From Clostridium sp. KNHs205 (lineage in GTDB: Bacteria > Bacillota > Clostridia > Lachnospirales > Lachnospiraceae): DNA of 64,000 bases. The notes beneath the pieces are model-generated. The model did no database searches. It was not told where the DNA came from and worked only from the letters and a program-made list of their open reading frames with translations. Every line of letters begins with the position of its first letter. The stretch's first letter is position 1. This document shows positions 40,817 to 49,733 of this stretch, piece by piece. The DNA is taken from the NCBI RefSeq assembly GCF_000702945.1, contig NZ_JNLE01000003.1, positions 1,225,501-1,289,500 on the forward strand, in the 5' to 3' direction. Position numbers and translations under genes: made by a program.

Positions 40817-41497
40817 ATGAAATACAAGATAGAGAAGCTTCTCCCGGAGGAGATTGAAAAAAGAAGTTTTGAGATCATTGAAGGAGAACTAAAGAACCGG
40901 GGATTTGAAGAGAAAGAACCGGGAACCATATCAATTATTAAGAGGGTAATACATACCTCAGCTGATTTCGATTATGCGGAAAACCTGTATTTTTCACAAG
41001 GCGTTGTTGGTCATACTATGGAGGTCCTTGCAAATAAGCCGGTAATTATTACAGATACCAACATGGGTAAGGCTGGTATTAATAAAGCTGCTCTGGAGCA
41101 ATTCGGCTGTGAGATACATTGCTTCATGGCAGATAAGGATGTAGCGGAGGAAGCTCAAAAAAGAGGTGTTACCAGGGCAACTGCGAGTATGGAGAAGGCA
41201 TTTCGACTAAAAGAAGAGGGGATACTGAAAGGAGAGCTTATATTTGCAGTTGGTAACGCTCCTACGGCTCTCATAACACTTCATGAACTAATCCTTGAGA
41301 AACAGTTTAGGCCTGCCCTTGTTATTGCGGTTCCCGTTGGTTTTGTTAATGTAGTAGAGGCGAAGGAAATGATTGAAGACCTTAATATACACTGCATTGT
41401 AGCCAGAGGCAGAAAAGGTGGCAGTAACGTTGCGGCCGGTATCTGTAATGCCCTTCTGTACCTGGCAAAAGCAGGTTTAAATGATAAATCTTCATAA
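40817..41497 (+). CDS. cbiC: CbiC, cobalt-precorrin-8 methylmutase
   Basis: A 226-residue protein that moves the C11 methyl group to C12, giving cobyrinic acid. The catalytic His is in RVIHTSADFDYAENLYFS; ITDTNMGKAGIN, AVGNAPTAL and PVGFVNVVEAKE are family motifs. It is the last cobalamin gene and is placed far from the other ring-modifying genes (cbiL to cbiET), an unusual order. GGCGAGGAAGA precedes the ATG. Confidence 0.94.
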   Translation: MKYKIEKLLPEEIEKRSFEIIEGELKNRGFEEKEPGTISIIKRVIHTSADFDYAENLYFSQGVVGHTMEVLANKPVIITDTNMGKAGINKAALEQFGCEIHCFMADKDVAEEAQKRGVTRATASMEKAFRLKEEGILKGELIFAVGNAPTALITLHELILEKQFRPALVIAVPVGFVNVVEAKEMIEDLNIHCIVARGRKGGSNVAAGICNALLYLAKAGLNDKSS

Positions 41498-41555
41498 AAT
41501 TTACGTAAAAATTAATAAATTCGTAAAGAACATTAAGGATATACCAAATTGATAA

Positions 41556-41576
41556 TTTTATCAATATGTGATAAAA
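41556..41576. other. AT-rich hairpin after the cobalamin operon
   Basis: TTTTATCA-ATATG-TGATAAAA is a perfect 8-bp inverted repeat 59 bp after cbiC. It is weak and its T run is short and interrupted (GCCTTTTCG), so it may be an operator or a poor terminator. Confidence 0.35.
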
Positions 41577-41761
41577 TGCCTTTTCGTGATAGACAATAAA
41601 TTGCGGAAACTTCGGTCTTCTGTTTGTGAGAAGCGCTAACGTAACTTAAGTGCAATCAAAAAGAAAAGAGGCGGGTTATCATAGAAAATAAAGTTATTAC
41701 CAGAAGAACAAAAGATACAGAATTCATTATAAAAGCGTTACAACAAAGAGATTTTGCCGGA

Positions 41762-43015
41762 ATGGCAGAAAAGTTACTGACAGACAGTAATTTGGTTATG
41801 ATAGCAGCAGCGGCTATATTTCTGCCCTACATGCTGTCAGGTGCTATATTAGTTGCAATTGCCTTATATGTAATAATCAACAAACAGACAAGGGAAGCCT
41901 TAATTGTACATAAGGCCTTTAAAGGTGTGATTTATTTTCAGCTGTTCTTCCAGGCAGTTTCATTAATTTACGGCAACTGGATGGGAGTACTGGGAGGGTT
42001 TGTATTTACACTTGCAGCAGTTCTTGGAATATATCAATACCGGATTATGACCGCAGAGCTTTATGAGAAGAGTCTTACAATAATGTGTATATTCAGCTGC
42101 TTCTCAACAATATATGCTTTGGTGGAAAAGGCACTTATCTCTATGGATTATTTAAGCTATCAGAGAGTATGCAGTATTTTCTTCTATCCAAATTATTTTG
42201 CTACCATCTCAGCTACGGTAATACTAATATGCGTCTACAAACTGCTGACAGGTCAGGGAAATAAGAAAATATATCTGATTGCTGTTACAATGAACCTGAT
42301 TAATATTTATTTAAGCCAAAGTATGTTCGGCTGGGTAGAAGTATTAGCCGGAACTGCCGTTATGCTATTTGTATTAAAATATAAAAGGCTGCTGATTACC
42401 TTTGTTGCTATGGCAGGTGCCGGTATCGGTATGATTTTATTAATCAACCCCGATATTATACCAAGAATATCAGAAGCAAGTCTTACCCTCAGTATGCGTT
42501 TTAAGATATGGAAGGATGCGCTGTCCTTTATACAGGAAGCCCCTATACTTGGGAAAGGAAGCATGGCTTATGCATACTCCACACTTCAGACCGGCAAACT
42601 GGTAGTACATTCCCACAGCATAATATTCGAGTCCCTGCTTAATTACGGAATCCTTGGAACCATAGTGCTGTTTGCAGCCGCTGGAAAGTTTATACTGGAC
42701 ATCTTAAAAAGATGCTTCTACCAGAAGAATACCCATATAACCTCTTTGATATTAGGAGTAGCAGGTGCTGCGCTGGTACACGGAATAACAGACGTAACAC
42801 TGATGTGGGTTCAGACAATGCCCTTATTCCTCTTTATCATGGCCGGAGCCGGAGCAATAAAGAAAGACGAAGAAGAAGTAGTGATTGCTGAAAGAATTCC
42901 AGGATTGGTCATACAGAAAGTATCTCCTGTAATTGTATACTGCAGAGTGTCCTATGATAAATCCAGACATATCTTAATGAATAAAGAGGGTGTCAAAGAC
43001 AGATTAAGCGCGTAA
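41762..43015 (+). CDS. O-antigen ligase-like polytopic membrane protein
   Basis: A 417-residue protein with about ten hydrophobic helices. The long loop in the second half with GKGSMAYAYSTLQTGKLVVHSHSI resembles the periplasmic loop of the O-antigen ligase/polymerase (Wzy_C) superfamily, and the LLNYGILGTIVLFA helix follows. In a Gram-positive it would act on surface polysaccharide, but the substrate is unknown. The frame is open upstream of this ATG: 28 further codons reach AGAGG at 41667-41671, with only ATC (41678) or ATA (41681) as initiators, so translation may begin there. Confidence 0.75.
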   Translation: MAEKLLTDSNLVMIAAAAIFLPYMLSGAILVAIALYVIINKQTREALIVHKAFKGVIYFQLFFQAVSLIYGNWMGVLGGFVFTLAAVLGIYQYRIMTAELYEKSLTIMCIFSCFSTIYALVEKALISMDYLSYQRVCSIFFYPNYFATISATVILICVYKLLTGQGNKKIYLIAVTMNLINIYLSQSMFGWVEVLAGTAVMLFVLKYKRLLITFVAMAGAGIGMILLINPDIIPRISEASLTLSMRFKIWKDALSFIQEAPILGKGSMAYAYSTLQTGKLVVHSHSIIFESLLNYGILGTIVLFAAAGKFILDILKRCFYQKNTHITSLILGVAGAALVHGITDVTLMWVQTMPLFLFIMAGAGAIKKDEEEVVIAERIPGLVIQKVSPVIVYCRVSYDKSRHILMNKEGVKDRLSA

Positions 43016-43077
43016 AATACAGAAGAGTACTATTAATTAAGTCTGATGATAGGAACGAAAAGTAATAAATATAGTAA

Positions 43078-43122
43078 AAAAAACCGGCAGAGAAAGAATC
43101 CAGGAGGATATCTGCCGGTCTT
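43078..43122 (+). terminator. Terminator after the ligase-like gene
   Basis: AAACCGGCAGA pairs with TCTGCCGGT, followed by CTTTTGCTGT. Confidence 0.7.
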
Positions 43123-43218
43123 TTGCTGTCTTATTAACCTCTTATTAATTTATGACCCTTAATTTATGACATAATCATAATGAAAGGCTGCTTTTTGTAT
43201 GCATTCATTATCATATAT

Positions 43219-43320
43219 ATAAGAAAAGCATATTAGAAAAGCAAATAAGAAAAGCATATAAGAAAAGCAAATAAGAAAAGCAAATAAAAAAAGCATATAA
43301 GAAAAGTATACAAAAAGTAT
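43219..43320. repeat. 13-bp minisatellite (about 7 units)
   Basis: Tandem AAGAAAAGCATAT and AAGAAAAGCAAAT units of 13 bp, decaying into AAAAAGTATATAC. It lies in the 431-bp gap before the AEC transporter gene. The minus-strand open frame across it is low-complexity and not credible. Confidence 0.85.
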
Positions 43321-43446
43321 ATACAAAAAGAAAAGAAGCATAAGTTAAAGGCAGGATTTTTGTCAACAGGAATGATTGACAGTAAAAATTAAATTTGATA
43401 TGATACTTTGGTGTGTGTAGTAATCACCAATTAGAAGAGGTACTTT

Positions 43447-44373
43447 ATGACATTAGCAGTCATTGCACTTAAACAAATACTAATTATGTTTCTGATAATG
43501 TTATTAGGTTTTTTTTGTTACAAGATTAAGATCCTTAATCATGAAACCAATAGAAAACTATCTGATTTTCTACTTTTAATCGTTAACCCCTTGCTGATCT
43601 TTAATTCATATCAGAGGGAATTTAACAAAGAGCTGCTGTTAGGCCTTGAGATATCTTTTGTACTTGCTTTTGTAAGCCATCTGGTCGCAATGGGCATTGC
43701 CAGACTTGTAATAAGAGGAAAGAATAAACAGGATAATTCACTGGAGAGGTTTTCGGCTGTATACTCTAACTGCGGATTTATCGGTATACCCCTCATTAAC
43801 AGCCTATTTGGCAGTGAAGGTGTATTTTATCTAACAGCTTATTTAACTGTCTTTAATGTGCTAATCTGGACCCATGGCGTTGTACTGATGACAGGACAAA
43901 AGGATATGAAAGCAATACTAAAGACTCTGGTATCACCCACTTTTATAGCAATCATAGCAGGACTCGTTCTATTCTTAATAAATGTCAGAATACCGGAAGT
44001 TCTATATCGTTCAATGGACTATGTGGCATCTATGAATACACCGCTGGCAATGATAATTGCAGGAGCTACCATGGCGCAATCCCAACTTAAGAAGGTACTC
44101 TTAAAGGGCAGGATATACCTGGTGGTTATCATGAAGCAGCTTGTAATACCTGCAATACTGGTAATACTATTTCATAAACTTCCCATAGATAATATGATAC
44201 TTACCACAACAGTAATTGCAGCAGGTTGTCCCGTAGCAGCAACAGGAATGTTATTTGCGCTACGATTTAATAAGAATCACCTTTATGCTTCGGAACTTTA
44301 TTCAGTAAGTACTGTAACATCGTTAGTGACCATTCCGATCCTTATGTTCTTTGCAGGCTTCTTTATAAAATAA
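43447..44373 (+). CDS. AEC-family transporter (auxin efflux carrier/malate permease type)
   Basis: A 308-residue membrane protein with about ten hydrophobic helices arranged in two halves. FLLLIVNPLLIFNSYQ, FSAVYSNCGFIGIPLI and the C-terminal IAAGCPVAATGMLFAL are typical of the AEC family; the Asn-Cys-Gly-Phe-Ile-Gly motif lies in the broken substrate helix. Such proteins export or import organic acids or amino acids; the substrate is unknown. AGAAGAGGTACTTT precedes the ATG. It stands alone. Confidence 0.85.
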   Translation: MTLAVIALKQILIMFLIMLLGFFCYKIKILNHETNRKLSDFLLLIVNPLLIFNSYQREFNKELLLGLEISFVLAFVSHLVAMGIARLVIRGKNKQDNSLERFSAVYSNCGFIGIPLINSLFGSEGVFYLTAYLTVFNVLIWTHGVVLMTGQKDMKAILKTLVSPTFIAIIAGLVLFLINVRIPEVLYRSMDYVASMNTPLAMIIAGATMAQSQLKKVLLKGRIYLVVIMKQLVIPAILVILFHKLPIDNMILTTTVIAAGCPVAATGMLFALRFNKNHLYASELYSVSTVTSLVTIPILMFFAGFFIK

Positions 44374-44524
44374 CAATTTAAGCCCTTATCATAACACTAC
44401 ATATATAATTACAAATATAATATGAGAAACCTATTCCATAATTTTAAATTAATAAGCTCAGTAATTCATTTTGTGTAAACTTCATTTATGCGAACCCTGA
44501 CTTTCGGCTAATAACTCAACATAA

Positions 44525-44582
44525 AAATCCCATAAATAAATTCAAGGCAGATTCCAGCCTTTACGGTATTTATGGGATTTAT
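44525..44582. terminator. Perfect 14-bp hairpin after the transporter gene
   Basis: AAATCCCATAAATA (44525-44538) and TATTTATGGGATTT (44567-44580) pair perfectly. A T tract (ATTTTTATG) is present only when read on the minus strand, so orientation is uncertain. Confidence 0.55.
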
Positions 44583-44755
44583 AAAATTCAGAGCCTTGAA
44601 AATCAATAAAAAACATTAATTAGATTATGGCCTCCATTTATTAATAAACTGAGCATATCATATAAACACAAGCTATGTATTTTAATTTTACTACTCTTTA
44701 TCTATACAAAAAGCAATATAATAAAGTATAAAAGCATAGTATCCATAAAGTTTCA

Positions 44756-44967
44756 GGAAAATTGGACCAAACAGAAAAATGAATGCGCCTATGGAAAGGT
44801 ATTAGAAGTCCTTTTCTCTGGGGATTTTGTGCTATATTATAAAACTGATTGTCTGAGCGAAGCGAGTTATCAGTTTTATAATATGTCAAGCACAAAATAT
44901 CCAGAGAATTAGGACTTCTTATACCTTGGAATTGAAGCATGAGTTTTTCTGTTTGGTCCAATTTTCC
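44756..44967. repeat. Long palindromic element 2 (about 100-bp arms)
   Basis: The left arm begins GGAAAATTGGACCAAACAG and the right arm ends CTGTTTGGTCCAATTTTCC. Both arms pair over most of their length with scattered mismatches, around a short loop containing TGAGCGAAGCGAGTT. No gene is inside. It lies between the AEC gene and the nifJ terminator. Flanks are TCA and GTCC, as in element 1. Confidence 0.85.
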
Positions 44968-45010
44968 GTCCCCTTTATAAAAACTACCCTTTACCCCATC
45001 ATTCATAACT

Positions 45011-45050
45011 AAAAAAAGAATGCGTTAAATATAACGCATTCTTTTTTTTA
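45011..45050. terminator. Bidirectional terminator after nifJ
   Basis: AAAAAAAGAATGCGTTAAATATAACGCATTCTTTTTTTTA: a perfect stem (AGAATGCGTTA/TAACGCATTCT) with A and T runs on both sides. Confidence 0.9.
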
Positions 45051-45106
45051 TATCCTGTCAAAGCAGTAAAAAAATCCTTTTGTTATCCTAAGCTTAGATA
45101 TTCAGA

Positions 45107-48100
45107 TTAATCTTCCCAGGAAGCTAAACGTACAAGTTTCTTGTACTTAGCCTTAGCACTTGCCTCAGCCTTAGCAAAGAGTTCTGCCGCTCTTTCAGGA
45201 TTAGAACGTGCAAGGGAGCTGTATCTAACTTCACTTGAAAGGAATTCCTGATAATCAGCAGTAGGCTCTTTGGAGTCTAACTGGAATGGATTCTTGCCCT
45301 GTTCCTCAAGACGGGGATCGAAACGGAAAGTATGCCAGTATCCTGCAGCAACTGCACGTTTCTCTTCTGTCTGAGCACCCTTCATACCACCTTTGATACC
45401 ATGATTGATACAAGGAGCATAAGCGATGATAAGAGAAGGACCGGGATAGCTTTCAGCCTCAACAAATGCTTTAACACACTGGTTGTAATCAGCACCCTGA
45501 GCAATCTGTGCTACATATACATAACCGTAGCTCATAGCGATAGCTGCAAGATCTTTCTTCTTAACTTCTTTACCGGCAGCTGCGAACTGTGCAATCGCAC
45601 CGGTAGGTGTGGATTTGGAGGACTGACCGCCTGTATTGGAGTAAACCTCTGTATCAAATACAAGGATGTTTACATCTTCACCACTGGCAATAACATGGTC
45701 TAAGCCGCCGAAACCGATATCGTAAGCCCATCCGTCACCACCGAAGATCCACTGTGATTTCTTGGATAAGAAATCTCTGTTGGCAAGGATGTTTGCTCTG
45801 TCTTCGTTGTCGCATTCACAGCTCTCAAGAGCAGCAATTAATTCTGTGGAAGCAGGAGCATTTAAAGTACTGGAATCTTTTGTAGCAAGGTATTGCTCAA
45901 GAGCAGACTTCACATCTGTGTTCTCTACTGTAGTTAACAGAGATTCTGCAGAAGCGATAAGACGTTTTCTTAAAGCTTTCTGAGCAAGTGCCATACCATA
46001 GCCGTACTCTGCATTATCCTCGAATAAGGAGTTAGCCCATGCGGGACCTTTTCCTTCTCTATTTACTGTATAAGGAGTGGAAGGTGCACTGCCGCCCCAG
46101 ATAGAGGAGCATCCGGTAGCATTGGAGATGTACATTCTGTCTCCGAATAACTGTGTAGCAAGTTTAGCATAAGGTGTTTCACCGCAGCCTGCGCAGGCAC
46201 CGGAGAACTCAAGTAAAGGTTTCTTGAACTGGCTGCCCTTAACAGTTGTCTCTTTGAACTTAGCAACAACTTCATCAGGGAATCCAATTTCAACGCCGTA
46301 ATCAAATAACTTCTGTGAATCCAGCTGAGTGTCAAGGCTTTCCATTGTAAGAGCCTTCTCACCTTTCTTGCCGGGACAAACATTAGCACAAGATCCGCAA
46401 CCCTGGCAATCCAGAGCGGATACGGAGATAGCAAATTTGTAACCAGCCATACCGGTCAAATCAACATAAGTTGAACCTTCAGGAGCATTTGCAGCCTGAG
46501 CCTCTGTCATAGCAACAGGACGAATGGATGCATGAGGGCAAACATAAGAACAGAAATTACACTGTATACAGTTATCAGGATTCCACATAGGAACATCAAC
46601 TGCAATACCACGTTTTTCAAATGCAGCAGAACCTAAGGGGAAAGTACCGTCTGCCATCTCTACGAAAGTGGAAACTGGTAAGCTGTATCCATCCTGTGCA
46701 TTAACAACATTCTGAATCTTATTTACATAGTCAACGATTTCTCTTCTGGAACCAGTTGCTTCGCTTAAGAGGCTTTCATCTTCAGCATTAGCCCAGGAAG
46801 CAGGAACCTGAATTTCTTTTACATCTGTGATACCACGATCGATAGCATCATGGTTCATCTTAACAACAGCGTCACCCTTCTTGCTGTAAGAAGCAGTAGC
46901 AGCAGCTTTCATATATTTAACCGCATCTTCAACGGGAATGATGTTTGCTAATTTGAAGAAAGCTGCCTGTAATACAGTGTTGATACGTCCGCCAAGGCCG
47001 ATTTCCTTACCAATGCTGATACCGTCGATGGTGTAGAATTTGATGTTGTGCTCAGCGATATAACGCTTAACCTGTCCAGGTAAGTGAGCTTCGATCTCTT
47101 CCATTGACCAGCCGCAGTTAAGTAAGAAGGAACCGCCTTCTTTTAAATCCTGAACCATGTTGTATTTTCTAACATAAGAAGGATTATGACAAGCAACAAA
47201 GTTCGCCTGGCTTACAAGGTATGTAGATTTGATAGGAGCTTTACCGAAACGTAAGTGGGAAGTAGTGATACCACCTGATTTCTTGGAATCATAATCGAAA
47301 TAAGCCTGAGCATACATGTCTGTATGGTCACCGATAATCTTGATGGAGTTCTTGTTAGCACCTACTGTACCATCCGCACCAAGTCCCCAGAATTTGCAGC
47401 TGATAGTTGCTTCAGGAGTTGTGTTGAATTTCTTGGTTGTTTCAAGTGAAAGGTGAGTAACATCATCAACGATACCGATTGTAAATTTCTTTTTCTCTGT
47501 ATTTTTATAAACAGAAGCAATCTGTCCGGGAGTAGTATCTTTGGAACCTAAACCGTAACGACCTGTTAATACAGGAATGTCCTTGAATTTAGTATCCTTT
47601 AAGGCAGCTACGATATCTAACCATAAAGGCTCACCAAGAGCTCCGGGCTCTTTTGTTCTGTCAAGTACGCTGAGCTGCTTAACGGAATCAGGAATAACAT
47701 CCAGTAAGTGTTTTACGGAGAAAGGTCTGTAAAGTCTTACTTTGATTAAACCAACTTTAGCGCCTTCTGCTACTAAGTAATCAATTGTCTCTTCAATGGT
47801 ATCACATACGGAACCCATAGCGATGATTACATGCTCAGCATCAGGAGCGCCATAGTAATTGAACAGTTTGTAATCTGTTCCGATTTTGGCATTTACTTTA
47901 TTCATATATTCTTCTACAATACCGGGAACGGCATCATAGTAAGGATTACTTGCTTCTCTTGCCTGGAAGAAAATGTCGGGGTTCTGTGCAGTACCGCGTG
48001 TTACAGGGTGCTCAGGATTTAATGCGCGCTTACGGAAAGCAGCAACAGCATCTAAGTCAGTCATTTCTTTTAAATCTTCATAATCCCAGGTCTCAACCTT

Positions 48101-48643
48101 CTGAATCTCATGAGAAGTTCTGAAACCGTCGAAGAAATGAAGGAAAGGAACGCGGGCTTTAATAGTGGAAAGATGTGCTACAGCACCTAAATCCATAACT
48201 TCCTGTACATTTCCGGAACAAAGCATTGCAAAACCTGTCTGGCGGCATGCATAAACGTCGGAGTGATCACCGAAGATAGACAGCGCGTGGCTTGCTAATG
48301 CACGGGCAGAAACGTCAATAACGCAAGGGAGTAATTCACCTGCGATTTTGTACATGTTGGGAATCATTAAAAGAAGACCCTGTGATGCAGTAAAAGTTGT
48401 AGTTAATGCACCGGCCTGTAAGGAACCGTGTACTGTACCAGCTGCACCAGCTTCGGATTGCATTTCACTTACCTGAACTTCATGTCCGAAAATGTTTTTT
48501 CTTCCCTGCGCAGACCATGCGTCAGTTACTTCAGCCATAACTGAAGATGGTGTGATTGGATAGATAGCTGCAACATCGGTAAACGCATAGGAGACATGAG
48601 CTGCGGCATTATTTCCATCCATGGTTTTCATTTTTCTAGCCAT
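45107..48643 (-). CDS. nifJ: Pyruvate:ferredoxin (flavodoxin) oxidoreductase, homodimeric type
   Basis: An 1178-residue single-chain PFOR, full length. It oxidises pyruvate to acetyl-CoA and CO2, reducing ferredoxin, the central step of clostridial fermentation. The N-terminal pyruvate-binding domain has TASQGLLLMIPNMYK. Two ferredoxin-type [4Fe-4S] motifs (CIQCNFCSYVCPHA and CQGCGSCANVCPG) lie near residues 690-760. The TPP domain follows, with the third cluster (SGACAGCGETPYAKL) and GDGWAYDIGFGGLDH. AAGGAGGATAATATAAC precedes the ATG. It is monocistronic, with its own terminator. Codon choice in this gene is that of a highly expressed gene. Confidence 0.97.
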   Translation of the reverse strand: MARKMKTMDGNNAAAHVSYAFTDVAAIYPITPSSVMAEVTDAWSAQGRKNIFGHEVQVSEMQSEAGAAGTVHGSLQAGALTTTFTASQGLLLMIPNMYKIAGELLPCVIDVSARALASHALSIFGDHSDVYACRQTGFAMLCSGNVQEVMDLGAVAHLSTIKARVPFLHFFDGFRTSHEIQKVETWDYEDLKEMTDLDAVAAFRKRALNPEHPVTRGTAQNPDIFFQAREASNPYYDAVPGIVEEYMNKVNAKIGTDYKLFNYYGAPDAEHVIIAMGSVCDTIEETIDYLVAEGAKVGLIKVRLYRPFSVKHLLDVIPDSVKQLSVLDRTKEPGALGEPLWLDIVAALKDTKFKDIPVLTGRYGLGSKDTTPGQIASVYKNTEKKKFTIGIVDDVTHLSLETTKKFNTTPEATISCKFWGLGADGTVGANKNSIKIIGDHTDMYAQAYFDYDSKKSGGITTSHLRFGKAPIKSTYLVSQANFVACHNPSYVRKYNMVQDLKEGGSFLLNCGWSMEEIEAHLPGQVKRYIAEHNIKFYTIDGISIGKEIGLGGRINTVLQAAFFKLANIIPVEDAVKYMKAAATASYSKKGDAVVKMNHDAIDRGITDVKEIQVPASWANAEDESLLSEATGSRREIVDYVNKIQNVVNAQDGYSLPVSTFVEMADGTFPLGSAAFEKRGIAVDVPMWNPDNCIQCNFCSYVCPHASIRPVAMTEAQAANAPEGSTYVDLTGMAGYKFAISVSALDCQGCGSCANVCPGKKGEKALTMESLDTQLDSQKLFDYGVEIGFPDEVVAKFKETTVKGSQFKKPLLEFSGACAGCGETPYAKLATQLFGDRMYISNATGCSSIWGGSAPSTPYTVNREGKGPAWANSLFEDNAEYGYGMALAQKALRKRLIASAESLLTTVENTDVKSALEQYLATKDSSTLNAPASTELIAALESCECDNEDRANILANRDFLSKKSQWIFGGDGWAYDIGFGGLDHVIASGEDVNILVFDTEVYSNTGGQSSKSTPTGAIAQFAAAGKEVKKKDLAAIAMSYGYVYVAQIAQGADYNQCVKAFVEAESYPGPSLIIAYAPCINHGIKGGMKGAQTEEKRAVAAGYWHTFRFDPRLEEQGKNPFQLDSKEPTADYQEFLSSEVRYSSLARSNPERAAELFAKAEASAKAKYKKLVRLASWED

Positions 48644-49131
48644 GTTATATTATCCTCCTTGATGAATGCAGTAATCGAGAGAGTTTAGAATACAACAAAA
48701 ATAATGAGTCACCTCATTGTGCGCCTCAATTACTGAACATTGTTAATTATGTAACTAGCTTTATTTGGTAAAGAACCGATTTCCCGCAAACCTGAAAATA
48801 AGAAAATCCAGTGGAATACCTATAGTAGAGAATAACACTATTCGACAGTCGTGTAAAGAGTTAATTCGTACTTATTCAAATTTTTAATAAATCACTCCTT
48901 ACTCTTTTTTACTGCGATAAAACTAGTAAAAAACACCAAAATCGTCATTAAATATGAAGGAATTCCTGTAATATGTTCTATGAAATTGTTACAAAATCTG
49001 CAAAATCATTAAATTAAAATATATAATAATTTTGGTATAAAAGTCACAATAAAGTTAATCATAACTTGCGGAATAATTTTTGTTAAACCATGATAATATA
49101 TAAAGTACCGTAAGAGACATCAGCAAAATTA
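48644..49131. other. Regulatory gap between nifJ and greA
   Basis: A gene-free AT-rich region between divergent genes. TTGTTAATTATGTAAC at 48740-48755 partly resembles the Rex redox-sensor operator (TTGTTAANNNNTTAACAA), about 100 bp upstream of the nifJ start. No convincing nifJ promoter could be fixed by eye. Confidence 0.4.
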
Positions 49132-49160
49132 TTGACAACATACTAGTGATAAGTTATAAT
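49132..49160 (+). promoter_or_regulatory. Sigma-A promoter of greA-lysS
   Basis: TTGACA (49132-49137) and TATAAT (49155-49160), both perfect consensus, spaced 17 bp. Confidence 0.9.
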
Positions 49161-49210
49161 ACTTTGAATGTATCGTTAATACGATTGAAACGGAGGAAGG
49201 GTGTTTAAAT

Positions 49211-49693
49211 ATGGCAGAAAAAAAGAACATTTTGACCTATGAGGGATTAAGACTTTTAGAGAATGAATTACAGGATTTAAAAGTCAACAAACGTAAAGAG
49301 GTTGCACAGAAGATAAAAGAAGCCAGAGAGCAGGGTGATTTATCCGAGAATGCAGAATATGATGCAGCAAAAGACGAGCAGAGAGAAATTGAAGCAAGAA
49401 TTGAAGAGATAGATAAAATCCTGAAAAACGCTGAAGTCGTTGTAGAAGACGAAGTTGAGGTTGACGTAATTAATATAGGCTGTAAAGTTAGAATACTTGA
49501 CATAGAATTTGATGATGAGATGGAATATAAAATCGTAGGTTCTACGGAAGCAAATAGTCTTAAAGGAAAGATCTCCAATGAATCACCGGTCGGAAGAGCA
49601 TTGATTGGTGCACGAGTTGGGGATATTGTTAATGTTGAGACTCATTCCGGTATGTTAGAGTACAAGATACTGGAAATACAGAAGTCCAACTAA
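49211..49693 (+). CDS. greA: Transcription elongation factor GreA
   Basis: A 160-residue protein of normal length. The N-terminal coiled coil (LTYEGLRLLENELQDLK, then AREQGDLSENAEYDAAKDEQ with the acidic tip residues) inserts into the RNA polymerase secondary channel to stimulate transcript cleavage. The C-terminal FKBP-like domain has ISNESPVGRALIG and GDIVNVE. CGGAGGAAGGG precedes the ATG. It shares a promoter with lysS, 40 bp downstream, an arrangement common in Bacillota. Confidence 0.97.
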   Translation: MAEKKNILTYEGLRLLENELQDLKVNKRKEVAQKIKEAREQGDLSENAEYDAAKDEQREIEARIEEIDKILKNAEVVVEDEVEVDVINIGCKVRILDIEFDDEMEYKIVGSTEANSLKGKISNESPVGRALIGARVGDIVNVETHSGMLEYKILEIQKSN

Positions 49694-49733
49694 TGCAGAT
49701 CCAACTGATGTAAAAAGGAAAGGATGAAGAAAA

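Noticed and set aside
43159-43341. Minus-strand Phe/Leu-rich frame over the 13-bp minisatellite
   Set aside because: Low-complexity translation of the repeat with no start context.
48656-49131. tRNA or other structural RNA between nifJ and greA
   Set aside because: No cloverleaf or T-loop consensus could be found; the region is AT-rich without strong stems.
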